Origin: Methylicorpusculum sp.
GTDB lineage: Bacteria; Pseudomonadota; Gammaproteobacteria; Methylococcales; Methylomonadaceae
Direction: 5' to 3'
DNA: 64,000 bases
NCBI RefSeq assembly: GCF_030651835.1
Contig: NZ_JAUSBX010000056.1
Span: forward strand, 1-64,000
A program made the translations under genes and the position numbers. This document shows positions 28,226 through 35,597 of the stretch, piece after piece. Under the pieces are notes generated by a model. It did not search any database, was not told the DNA's origin, and was given only the letters and a program-made list of their open reading frames with translations. The stretch's first letter is position 1. Each line of letters starts with the position of its first letter.

Positions 28226-28857
28226 AGAGAATCGCCCGTCCCGGTTTTATGACGAAAATCGTGATCAATTTCAGTAATAAGACCGCTTTCGCTTTGTACT
28301 GCACGAAATCTTAAATCCAGCATCCGCAGCATATACATCACAAAGGGATATTGCTTGCCGCCTAAGGTTCCCCAAAGATGATTGACTTCCTCCATCGTCG
28401 GCGAATACAAATCGAAAATAAGCTTGAACGATTCCAGTTGATCAAGCGCATTGCCGGGCGCATTGGCCGTGATGGAAGCGGGCTCAACAGTATCCTGCGT
28501 AAACACGTTTTGAGCCTGAAAAAAGCGGATCGCCCGCGACAGCATCAATAATGCATTGGTGTAATTGCTGTGCGAGGCAACGACTAAAATCTGGAAATTA
28601 AGAAAGGTGGGCGGGTTTTCGTATAAAGCCCGCAACGTAATGTCGTTGCGTGTGTAATGCGGCAGATTCTTTAGCGTTTTTTCTTCCTTGATATTGACCA
28701 GTGATAAATACAGAACATCGCGAGGATTGATGCCTCCGCTTCCAAATCCCTCGGCCAAATTACCCAGGCGGCCAGCATTCATCGCATCGGCGCCATAGTT
28801 ATCGGTCAAATGCCGGTTCAACTCATTCAGCACAATGGTCAGCGCATGAGAAATCAT
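28222..28857 (-). CDS. DUF4255 (Pvc16-like) tail terminator/cap protein
   Basis: This 211-residue protein starts MISHALTIVLNELNRHL and contains DVLYLSLVNIKEEKTLKN and FLNFQILVVASHSNY, which match the DUF4255 N-terminal domain. Afp16/Pvc16 proteins of this family cap the sheath and tube at the end distal to the baseplate. The C-terminal part includes PTMEEVNHLWGTLGGKQYPF, the usual DUF4255 ending. It is the first long gene of the operon. Its ATG follows directly on the TAA of a 25-codon leader ORF. Confidence 0.93.
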   Translation of the reverse strand: MISHALTIVLNELNRHLTDNYGADAMNAGRLGNLAEGFGSGGINPRDVLYLSLVNIKEEKTLKNLPHYTRNDITLRALYENPPTFLNFQILVVASHSNYTNALLMLSRAIRFFQAQNVFTQDTVEPASITANAPGNALDQLESFKLIFDLYSPTMEEVNHLWGTLGGKQYPFVMYMLRMLDLRFRAVQSESGLITEIDHDFRHKTGTGDSL

Positions 28858-28935
28858 TTACTGCTTCTCAAAATCTCGATGAACGCATGCGGGCTTTGCC
28901 GCAATAGTTGACGATTCAACTTGCTTCAGTTCCAT
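28858..28935 (-). CDS. 25-residue leader ORF at the head of the eCIS operon
   Basis: A 26-codon frame runs from ATG (28933-28935) to TAA (28858-28860). It is preceded by an excellent ribosome binding site, AAAAAGGAGT, seven bases upstream of the ATG. Its TAA abuts the ATG of the DUF4255 gene (TAAATG), so ribosomes finishing it could start the first structural gene. The peptide is polar (MELKQVES... ending FEKQ) with one cysteine and shows no known signal. It may be a translated leader that couples or tunes translation, or a genuine small protein. Confidence 0.55.
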   Translation of the reverse strand: MELKQVESSTIAAKPACVHRDFEKQ

Positions 28936-29008
28936 CTTGATACTCCTTTTTGATTATTTATTAACGAAATTACCGTTAGCGAATCAGCATTAAGTGTATC
29001 AATACACA

Positions 29009-29023
29009 GCAAAAGCAGTGCCA
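29009..29023 (-). promoter_or_regulatory. Sigma-54 (-24/-12) promoter of the eCIS operon
   Basis: On the minus strand the bases read TGGCAC-TGCTT-TTGC, followed by T. This is an exact match to the RpoN consensus TGGCAC-N5-TTGCW, with the invariant GG at -24 and GC at -12. Transcription would begin near 28997, giving a leader of about 60 nt before the 25-residue ORF. A sigma-54 activator gene lies directly upstream, which strengthens the call. Confidence 0.85.
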
Positions 29024-29102
29024 TTTAAGACCCGGCGCAGGCAGTCTTAAGCTACTGAAAAATAGGGATAAATAACAAGCTAAGAAAAGGAACAGCCGGA
29101 CC

Positions 29103-29122
29103 TGTAACAACACGCTGTTACA
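29103..29122. promoter_or_regulatory. Palindromic candidate upstream activating sequence, site 1
   Basis: The site reads TGTAACA-N6-TGTTACA, a perfect 7+7 inverted repeat. It is centred about 115 bp upstream of the predicted sigma-54 start site, a standard distance for binding of a sigma-54 activator. The neighbouring Fis-type activator (29336-30661) is the obvious candidate binder; this is inference. Confidence 0.65.
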
Positions 29123-29164
29123 CACTGGGGGTGAAAAATCTGCAATGAATCGATTGACGGCATC

Positions 29165-29225
29165 GTAGGAGCGGGCCATGCTCGCGACCTGAGATGGTTC
29201 AATCGCGGGCATAGCCCGCTCCTAC
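29165..29225. repeat. REP-like palindromic repeat, copy 1
   Basis: The 61-bp sequence has perfect 12-bp ends (GTAGGAGCGGGC and GCCCGCTCCTAC) plus inner arms (CTCGCGA and TCGCGGG). A second copy lies at 52895-52954. Repeats of this look are common extragenic palindromes in proteobacteria. It is inserted between the two candidate activator sites of the eCIS promoter region. Confidence 0.75.
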
Positions 29226-29262
29226 AAAATACGCGTTACTGAAATGTGGGCCCACTGGAAAG

Positions 29263-29281
29263 CGTAACAAGCCCTGTTACA
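29263..29281. promoter_or_regulatory. Palindromic candidate upstream activating sequence, site 2
   Basis: The site reads CGTAACA-N5-TGTTACA, matching site 1 in both half-sites but with a spacer one base shorter. It is about 270 bp upstream of the predicted start site. A further TGTTACA half-site is at 29306-29312. Confidence 0.5.
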
Positions 29282-29335
29282 CTTTGTACCAAATTAAGCC
29301 TTGGCTGTTACAAGCCGGTTCTGACTTTAGCCAGG

Positions 29336-30661
29336 TTAATTATCGCTGATCTGGTATTTCTCCATTTTCCGGTACAGCGTCATTCTGGACCAGTTTAACT
29401 GCTCGGCAGCCCTGCTCTTGTTCCATTTGACAGCGCTTAACGTTTCGAGCACCCGTTCTCGCTCGTTTTTTTCAGTAAAGTCCTCCAGCACCATGGCTTC
29501 ACCGATAGGCTCAGGCAGGTCGCTGAGCGTAATCCGCTCAACCGGGCAGTTGATGAAAATGGATTCCAGTACATTTTTCAACTCGCGCACATTACCCGGC
29601 CATTGATAATGAAGAAATGCCGCCAGAGCCTCAACGCTGAAGCCGAGAAGATTTTGGCCGAACTGCTTATTGAAGTATTTAAGATAATAATTAAGCAGAT
29701 CAGGAATGTCCTCCTTGCGCTCTCTAAGCGACGGCAAACGAACCCGTGCCACATTTAGACGGAAGTAAAGATCATCCCGGAATTCTTTAGTCAACACCAT
29801 TTTTTCCAGATTCCGGTTAGTCGCGGCAATAATCCTGATATCAAGCGGCACGCTCTTTTTTCCTCCCAACGGATATATTTCCCTGGTTTCCAGTAAGCGC
29901 AAAATTTTGGCCTGAGCCAGGCAACTCATGTCGCCAATCTCGTCAAAAAAAACAGTCCCTCCGTGCGCCATTTTCAATTTTCCCATGTGATCTGATTGCG
30001 CACCGGTAAACGCGCCTTTTTCATAACCGAACAGTTCACTTTCCAGCAAGCTGTCCGGCATTGCGGCACAATTGATGGCAACGAAGGGTTGATTTGCCCG
30101 CTTGCTTTGACGGTGTATGAATTGCGCGGTCAATTCCTTTCCGGTTCCGGTATCGCCGGTGATCAGCACATGGCTGTCTACGCCCGCGGCTTTTGGTAAA
30201 TACGCTTTAAGATTCGCCATAGCCCGGCTGGAACCGATCAACGGCTGCATGCCCGAAAGACAAGCCGCTTCCGCACTGCAAGACAACCTCCGGCGAATCT
30301 CCAGGCAACGTGTTACCGCCTGAACCAGTTCGCAGGTTGGGAAGGGAAATTCGAAATAATCCTTAAGACCTAATCTTAATGCGGAAATTGCCAGCTTTTT
30401 TGAGCCGGAAGAAGTTACAAGGATGATGGGGAATCGCCGGTCACGACTGCGAGCATGCTCAGCAAGCTTGAGCGTGTCCGCGCCATCGGCCCAAGGGGAT
30501 TCCAAAATCAATAGCTGAAATTTGAGTATGTCGTAATGCTGTAAAACATCGCGGTAACAGGCGGCTTCAATAACCTGTGCAAGCTGATTTTGCAGGTGGG
30601 TATGGATGATCTGTTTAAGATCAGGATGCTGAACAACAGTTAGAATGGCCGGTTTATTCAT
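29336..30661 (-). CDS. Sigma-54-dependent activator with degenerate receiver domain; likely eCIS regulator
   Basis: This 441-residue enhancer-binding protein has three domains. Residues 1-125 form a receiver-like domain. Residues about 140-380 are the AAA+ domain with Walker A GDTGTGKE (169-176), the sigma-54 contact loop GAFTGA (216-221) and Walker B FFDEIG (238-243). The C-terminus (about 400-440) is a Fis-type helix-turn-helix ending SRMTLYRKMEKYQ. The receiver lacks the acidic pair of the first strand, has Glu54 where the phosphorylated aspartate should be, and Glu104 in place of the conserved lysine (DYFEFPF). It is therefore probably not controlled by phosphorylation. It lies directly upstream of the eCIS operon on the same strand. 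A good ribosome binding site (AGGG) precedes the ATG. Confidence 0.92.
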   Translation of the reverse strand: MNKPAILTVVQHPDLKQIIHTHLQNQLAQVIEAACYRDVLQHYDILKFQLLILESPWADGADTLKLAEHARSRDRRFPIILVTSSGSKKLAISALRLGLKDYFEFPFPTCELVQAVTRCLEIRRRLSCSAEAACLSGMQPLIGSSRAMANLKAYLPKAAGVDSHVLITGDTGTGKELTAQFIHRQSKRANQPFVAINCAAMPDSLLESELFGYEKGAFTGAQSDHMGKLKMAHGGTVFFDEIGDMSCLAQAKILRLLETREIYPLGGKKSVPLDIRIIAATNRNLEKMVLTKEFRDDLYFRLNVARVRLPSLRERKEDIPDLLNYYLKYFNKQFGQNLLGFSVEALAAFLHYQWPGNVRELKNVLESIFINCPVERITLSDLPEPIGEAMVLEDFTEKNERERVLETLSAVKWNKSRAAEQLNWSRMTLYRKMEKYQISDN

Positions 30662-30778
30662 CGGAATTCCCTGTACTTATAGTTTAATAACAGAACCACT
30701 CATCTCGGAAAGAGCAGCTTAATCTTCGCGGGCTTCAAGCCCAATGGTCGCGGTGACACAAAAATGATTGAAAATACA

Positions 30779-30791
30779 TACATTATATGTA
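30779..30791. promoter_or_regulatory. Palindrome upstream of brnT, possible autoregulatory operator
   Basis: The sequence TACAT-TAT-ATGTA lies 12 bp upstream of the likely brnT start. BrnT-BrnA complexes repress their own promoters, so a palindrome here could be the operator. No binding consensus is known to me for this family. Confidence 0.35.
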
Positions 30792-30802
30792 CAATAAAAC
30801 TG

Positions 30803-31069
30803 ATGATCATTACCAACGACCCTATCAAAAACCTAATAAATATCCAAAAACATCAGATTAATTTGGCTGATATTGAAGGTATTTTTTACGATGACCGGGC
30901 CATAACCGTTGAAGACCGCGACCATGACGAAGAACGCTTTGTGACACTGGGCATGGACGGCCTCGGCCGTCTGCTGGTAGTGACCTATCATTACCGGGGT
31001 GAGGATGAAATCCGGGTTATTTCTGCGCGTTCCGCTGAACCTCACGAGCGGCGCACTTACGAGGTCTAA
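30803..31069 (+). CDS. brnT: BrnT family type II toxin (ribonuclease)
   Basis: BrnT toxins are small RelE-fold ribonucleases. This protein shows the family pattern: an N-terminal segment with NIQKHQINLADIEGIFYDD, then EERFVTLGMDGLGRLLVVTY, and the ending IRVISARSAEPHERRTYE. I chose the ATG at 30803, giving 88 residues, because MIITNDPIKN matches the usual N-terminus; an upstream ATG at 30764 would add 13 residues that run through the candidate operator. The antitoxin gene starts 3 bp after the stop. The pair lies between the eCIS regulator and the peptidase/ligase pair and has no evident link to either. Confidence 0.9.
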   Translation: MIITNDPIKNLINIQKHQINLADIEGIFYDDRAITVEDRDHDEERFVTLGMDGLGRLLVVTYHYRGEDEIRVISARSAEPHERRTYEV

Positions 31070-31072
31070 ACC

Positions 31073-31321
31073 ATGAAAGACGAGTACGATTTTTCCAATG
31101 GCACACGCGGCGCAGTAGTTGAATCACCAAGCAAAACCCGCATCACTATTTTTCTGGATGATGATATTCTCGCTGCCTTCCGCGAGCGCGCTACGCAAAC
31201 CGGCAAAGGCTATCAAACTCTGATTAACGAAACCCTCCGCACCAGCCTGTCCCCAGAATCCGCCCCCCTTACAGCTGAGGTTTTGCGGAAGATCTTGCAT
31301 GAAGAGTTGCGGACAGCATAA
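31073..31321 (+). CDS. brnA: BrnA-like antitoxin (ribbon-helix-helix)
   Basis: This 82-residue protein carries a ribbon-helix-helix DNA-binding segment, TRITIFLDDDILAAFRERAT, then GKGYQTLINETLR, which is the BrnA hallmark (GKGYQTxINxxLR). The antitoxin binds BrnT and the toxin-antitoxin promoter. A ribosome binding site (GAGGT) overlaps the end of brnT. Order toxin first, antitoxin second is normal for brnTA. Confidence 0.9.
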   Translation: MKDEYDFSNGTRGAVVESPSKTRITIFLDDDILAAFRERATQTGKGYQTLINETLRTSLSPESAPLTAEVLRKILHEELRTA

Positions 31322-31439
31322 CAGCCGCACAGTTACCAACGTCTCAACTGATTTGGGGTTCCTGTCGTTAACCTCAACAAGAACCACGCCCTTGTGTTGG
31401 GTTGCCGAAGCCGTTAGACCGCGTTAGCGAATCCAGGTC

Positions 31440-31510
31440 ACAAGTATGCGAAAGTCCAACGCCATCCATGGCTTCTGGACCCCGGCATTCCGTGCCGGGG
31501 CGACACCAAC
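31440..31510. repeat. Dispersed extragenic hairpin repeat
   Basis: The segment CGCCATCCATGGCTTCTGGA is followed by CCCCGGCA-N5-TGCCGGGG (31480-31500), a perfect 8-bp stem. Related CCATCCATGGC hairpin sequences occur near 44850. The hairpin lacks a T-run but could still affect transcript ends after brnA or after the convergent peptidase gene. Confidence 0.45.
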
Positions 31511-31584
31511 TATAGTAGCCTTTTCAAATAACGACACTGTACGGGTTGGATTTATTGGGCCATGTTAACCATGCGCATCCTCTA

Positions 31585-32619
31585 TCATGAAAAGTGTTGC
31601 AGTCTTTCCATCAGATAGCACAAACAATCCTGCCTGATCACGCGCTCATCCAATGTCAGCATCGACGGCATTGTTTTACGAATAAGCGACAATTCACCGC
31701 CCTGAATTTCGAAAAATCGAGTGCTGATATCGTGCCCCCGATCGTCCAAAGCAATCAGCGGCATTGATACTGAGTCGCTGACTTTACCCAAAACAGTACC
31801 GGCTGAAATTTCATTAAAATTCATTCGCTCAATATCCTTGTCCAGCAGCAGATCTGATTCAGGTTCCTGGAAGCTGAATTTAACGGAATCGGCCACCTTG
31901 ACCTGAGCTACCGTATGATAAACATCGATATCCTGTTCATGAACAGGGTGCTCGGGTAGCCCGGATAAATTAAGACAACTGTTCAAAAATTCGAACGCAT
32001 GCTCGACGCCATGCAACTGCCCCGGTTTGCCACATTCCAGCGTGACTGACGGACACAACTCGGCAAACGCAGCCGATTGCACGCCTTTTGGCCGGGTAAA
32101 ATAAACAACCAGACGCCCGAAAAGAGACGCCAACTGCAAGAAGCGGTGATCCAATTTATTGATACAGGCGTAATGGGGATTTAGCCCGGTATTGTTGTGA
32201 ATATCAATACTGGCGAATACCTTTCTGGCCCGCATCACATCGACTATGTCCTGCGCCATTCGGGTTTCCGGGGAATCGGGCAATTCCGTTCCGGGCCAGA
32301 TTCGATTGTAATCCGGTTGTCCGTTAAGCCTTCTTAGTCCTGCGGCTGCGGCCTGAGCATTACCGAAAAAAATCGACATCGAACGCGGCAAACTGCGGTT
32401 CTCGTATTTTTTTAATAAGGCCTGCACGGCCAGCAAGCCGGTTGGCTCATTGCCATGCAGCATCACTGAAACAAATAAAGGCGCAGCCTGTTTTCCGGTT
32501 AAATGAATCAGCGCCGGTTGCGGCAAGTAGTTGATTAATGATTGCGGTGTAGCGTCCAAAATGCCTTCAGGCAGAAAGTCATATTGCTTCAATTCCACAT
32601 TATTCAAGTTAACATCCAT
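31585..32619 (-). CDS. Succinylglutamate desuccinylase/aspartoacylase family zinc peptidase (M14-like)
   Basis: This 344-residue protein has the zinc site of the AstE/AspA family: HGNEP at residues 55-59 (His55 and Glu58), a third ligand His141 in IDIHNNTG, and a likely catalytic glutamate at about 195 (TLECGKPGQ). The C-terminal part is β-rich. These enzymes remove acyl groups from N-acyl amino acids. The gene start overlaps the end of the GCS2-like ligase gene by 16 bp, so the two are coupled and probably act on one peptide-like substrate, one joining and one cleaving an amide. Substrate is unknown. Confidence 0.88.
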   Translation of the reverse strand: MDVNLNNVELKQYDFLPEGILDATPQSLINYLPQPALIHLTGKQAAPLFVSVMLHGNEPTGLLAVQALLKKYENRSLPRSMSIFFGNAQAAAAGLRRLNGQPDYNRIWPGTELPDSPETRMAQDIVDVMRARKVFASIDIHNNTGLNPHYACINKLDHRFLQLASLFGRLVVYFTRPKGVQSAAFAELCPSVTLECGKPGQLHGVEHAFEFLNSCLNLSGLPEHPVHEQDIDVYHTVAQVKVADSVKFSFQEPESDLLLDKDIERMNFNEISAGTVLGKVSDSVSMPLIALDDRGHDISTRFFEIQGGELSLIRKTMPSMLTLDERVIRQDCLCYLMERLQHFS

Positions 32620-34043
32620 TCGCTTACGGGATTACCCTTGTTTTGGTTTTCAAGATAGCGCCGGGTCATGGCAGTGAATTCGTCCGGATTATTTTTGATG
32701 AAATCACGCTGCCACTGCGAGCCGGTCTGACGATTAGCGATGCGCTGCTGAATAATAGCCAAAAAATCTTCGATATCGCACCGGGAAATTCCAAAAGACT
32801 TTAACCCGAGTATCGCCCTGGGCAGCAATTCCGTTTTTAACAATTGCCTGATGGGATGTTCGTTGCCGTCAAACCAGACTATCTTGCTATCCAGACCAAA
32901 ACGTGCGGCCTGATAAAAATTATCCTTGGCCTGACTAAAGCTCATGGGCAACCCCTTCTCAACCAGCTCATCGCATAAACTTTTGGCTAATCCGAAAAAA
33001 AATGCCGCATTGGCAATCGCGTCGACAACGGTGGGGCCTGCTGCGGGCGTGCGGTGCTCGATACGCACATGCGGCGTTCCGTCTTCGTCGAAACCGATCA
33101 GCGGCCGATTCCATCGCCAGATGGTCCCGTTGTGCAGTTTTAAATGCTGAAAACTCTCCGTTGCGCCACCTAAATCTTCAGGCAACAGCACCGGATAATG
33201 GTCCAGATTTTCCTGAAAACATTCCAGAATGGATTTTCTTGCAAAGCCGGTACCGAAGCCAACCCGCCTCACAGGACCTTGTGCGGCAGCGGCATAACCT
33301 CCGGCTTGTATGGCTTGTTCAAAAACTGGAATTCTGGATTCATGCCAGAGGTTTTTACCAAACAAAAACGGAGCATTTGCACAAACTGCCACCATGGGAG
33401 CAGAGACAATCATCGAGGCATTGTAAAAATGATGCGCAATGGCCAAAGGCACTTGCGTGTGAATCTGAAAAGAAGTCGTCGCCGCTTCCAGCATGACATC
33501 ATGATGATCCAGCTTAAGATGCTGAATTCCGGCAATATCCAGATGCACCGGTTGTCCGCGAGTCAACTGGATTTGCTCATTAAGCGCATGGTAACGGTTA
33601 AGATCGGACATGTTACCCAAATGGAGGTCGGCTTGCGCCAGTGTGGGCAAAGTGCCGATCATGATGATTCGGCTGCTCAAACTTTCAACATGCCGGACCG
33701 CTTTATTCCAGGTCGATTGCAACTGATTTTTAAGACGGCTGCAGACATTACCTGCCAATGGCGTCGGCATGCTGTTGAGCTCTATATTGAATTTTGCCAA
33801 TTCGGCGCAGGCCAGAGGATCATTCAATCCGGCCAGGAAATGATCATTGATCGGCGCAGGCCGCATGTCTTCATCAACCAGCCAGGCCTCAATTTCAAAA
33901 CCGGCGACCGGATGCCGGGTCGAAAACCCCTGTTGTTCGATTAACTGGCCGAGCAGCACCGTTTCTTCATGCAGCTTTTGATAAAAAAGGTCGAAGTCGC
34001 CCAAGTCATAATGTGAAACCGAAATTTCCTGACCCATACGCAT
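32604..34043 (-). CDS. Glutamate-cysteine ligase family 2 (GCS2)-like carboxylate-amine ligase
   Basis: This 479-residue protein resembles the GCS2/carboxylate-amine ligase fold: GFEIEAWLVDEDMRPAPIND at about residues 48-67, FNIELNSMPTPLAG, and the later VRIEHRTPAAGPTVVDA, which supplies the conserved glutamate and arginine of the active site. The family joins an amino group to a γ-carboxylate using ATP. The partner gene is a desuccinylase-like peptidase. An ATG two codons downstream (34037) is an alternative start. Whether it makes γ-glutamylcysteine or another conjugate cannot be told from sequence. Confidence 0.85.
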   Translation of the reverse strand: MRMGQEISVSHYDLGDFDLFYQKLHEETVLLGQLIEQQGFSTRHPVAGFEIEAWLVDEDMRPAPINDHFLAGLNDPLACAELAKFNIELNSMPTPLAGNVCSRLKNQLQSTWNKAVRHVESLSSRIIMIGTLPTLAQADLHLGNMSDLNRYHALNEQIQLTRGQPVHLDIAGIQHLKLDHHDVMLEAATTSFQIHTQVPLAIAHHFYNASMIVSAPMVAVCANAPFLFGKNLWHESRIPVFEQAIQAGGYAAAAQGPVRRVGFGTGFARKSILECFQENLDHYPVLLPEDLGGATESFQHLKLHNGTIWRWNRPLIGFDEDGTPHVRIEHRTPAAGPTVVDAIANAAFFFGLAKSLCDELVEKGLPMSFSQAKDNFYQAARFGLDSKIVWFDGNEHPIRQLLKTELLPRAILGLKSFGISRCDIEDFLAIIQQRIANRQTGSQWQRDFIKNNPDEFTAMTRRYLENQNKGNPVSEWMLT

Positions 34044-34888
34044 GCCCCAGTTTCTTTTTGGTCATGGTAATTTCAATGGCGCCAAGGGTCAACTGAATAG
34101 TTTTAACTGGATGAATGCGCAACGGCTTTAACATTCTTGCCAAGCGGATAATAAATATGCTCATCGACAAACAATCTCATAATCAGGTCTCACGTAAAAA
34201 GGAAGGGTCTAGATGAGCTGCATACATCAAAGCAACCCAATATCGGACTCCAAGGTTTGCGGGACGTGCAGAACAAAGTGAAACCCATCGATCGTGGTTA
34301 AATCGACGCCATCTCTTGGCGAGAGCTCAGTCAATAGGCGCAATGGCGGATTTCTATATTACAGACGGCGCTTCCCATTCACTTGCAACGCGAAGCCAAT
34401 ATCAGTGTCGAAAATTTTTACACACTGCTGTTGTTTTTATTTATTGCCATTTCTGAACAAAAGACTTTAACTCATTGTTTAAATAATAGAATTATTTATC
34501 TTAACGTTCTTCCGGTGAATTACGCACAGTACCCATAGACTAAAATTTAAAATTGTGTGTATTTTGATGTCAATTTTTTTAAAAATGCGAACCATTTCAC
34601 AAGATCCCCATTGATGAATCGCAAATGTCGGATAAATAAAGGCTTTTCAATCAGTCTGTTACTTTTGCCACACAAAAATCGATAAATTCGCCATTGAATC
34701 ATGTCAATTATTTTTACAACACACTTCTTGAAAAATTAATTACATTGAAAATACACAAATATCTCTTTGAATTAAAACAAATTATCATAAATGGCACATT
34801 CAGTGCTCATTATTAATAAAGTCTGATACTAGGAATTTAGATTTACTTTCGGAAAAACATTTTTCATTCTCTCCATGGAGTTCAAGTC
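34044..34888. other. Long intergenic region with a possible gene remnant
   Basis: The 845-bp gap changes from average composition (34044-34400) to strongly AT-rich sequence (34430-34888). On the minus strand at about 34227-34350 an open stretch of 41 codons without a start reads LRLLTELSPRDGVDLTTIDG and ends LESDIGLL, which looks like the tail of a decayed gene I cannot name. The last 150 bp before 34889 should hold the PEP-CTERM gene promoter, but I see no convincing boxes. Confidence 0.3.
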
Positions 34889-35533
34889 ATGATTACAAAA
34901 AAATTAACGGGGGTACTTTTTGCATCTACCCTCATATTAGGACTGGTATTTTCCAACTCTGCTAGTGCTGCTTTTGAACCTTGCACAGGCACGGGTTTCG
35001 ACATATCAGACAATGTAACACCAAATAAAGGCTGTACTGTTTTATCTCCTTACAACGGAAATAAAAATGACAGCTTGGCTTTGGTCAATACTGCTGGCTT
35101 TTTTGGAATAACCGATTGGTTGTTCGATGGCAAGTATGAAATCATTAATTCTACATCTGGAACTGATGGGTCATCATTATTCAATTTTACTGGCGGCTCA
35201 CAAAGCGGTACTTTTACAAAAGCTTTTGATGCAATATTAAGCGATGTAATGCTGATTTTTAAAGACGGTGGAGATACAAATTTGGTAGGGTATCTAATTG
35301 ATACCTTAAAACCAATTGGAGGTGTCTATACATCACCTTTTGAAGAACCTCCATTTAATTTTCCTGGGACTGGTCCAAGAGATATATCCCATATCAGCGT
35401 TTATTATCGCAGAGGTCAGAACGGCGGTGGCGGTGGCGGCGGTTCAGTTCCAGAACCAGGCATGATAGCTTTATTGGGCACTGGCTTATTGGGATTTGGC
35501 CTGACTCACCTGCGCAAAAGAAAAAAAGCATAA
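34889..35533 (+). CDS. PEP-CTERM sorting domain protein
   Basis: This 214-residue secreted protein has a signal peptide (KKLTGVLFASTLILGLVFS, cut near SASA) and a C-terminal PEP-CTERM tripartite signal: VPEPG, a hydrophobic helix (MIALLGTGLLGFGLTHL) and a basic end (RKRKKA). PEP-CTERM proteins are processed by EpsH/XrtA exosortase and are linked to exopolysaccharide in biofilm-forming proteobacteria. The mature part has two early cysteines (EPCTGTG and GCTVL) and a glycine run before the anchor. A good ribosome binding site (GGAG) lies 9 bp before the ATG. It converges on a secreted protease and shares its terminator. Confidence 0.9.
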   Translation: MITKKLTGVLFASTLILGLVFSNSASAAFEPCTGTGFDISDNVTPNKGCTVLSPYNGNKNDSLALVNTAGFFGITDWLFDGKYEIINSTSGTDGSSLFNFTGGSQSGTFTKAFDAILSDVMLIFKDGGDTNLVGYLIDTLKPIGGVYTSPFEEPPFNFPGTGPRDISHISVYYRRGQNGGGGGGGSVPEPGMIALLGTGLLGFGLTHLRKRKKA

Positions 35534-35549
35534 TCTAAATATGTTAGAC

Positions 35550-35584
35550 AAAAAAAACGCCGGCTAATGCCGGCGTTTTTTTTG
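35550..35584. terminator. Bidirectional rho-independent terminator
   Basis: A perfect stem ACGCCGGC-TAAT-GCCGGCGT is flanked by seven A on the left and eight T on the right. It serves both the PEP-CTERM gene on the plus strand and the subtilase gene on the minus strand. Confidence 0.93.
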
Positions 35585-35597
35585 CTTGAAATTTTTA

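Larger units (their letters stand above)
28936..29335. other. Regulatory spacer between the sigma-54 activator gene and the eCIS operon
   Basis: This 400-bp gap contains, from the operon side outward, the leader's ribosome binding site, a sigma-54 promoter (29009-29023), two palindromes and a half-site of the TGTAACA/TGTTACA type, and a 61-bp REP-like hairpin (29165-29225). A 78-codon open frame on the minus strand across it has no support. Confidence 0.7.

Noticed and set aside
3346-28857. Cluster as a prophage or R-type tailocin
   Set aside because: No holin, endolysin, capsid, terminase, integrase or att repeats are seen; an AAA+ ATPase and DUF4157 protein are eCIS traits.
28976-29212. 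78-codon minus-strand frame upstream of the eCIS operon
   Set aside because: It runs through the sigma-54 promoter, activator sites and a REP hairpin, and its sequence is not protein-like.
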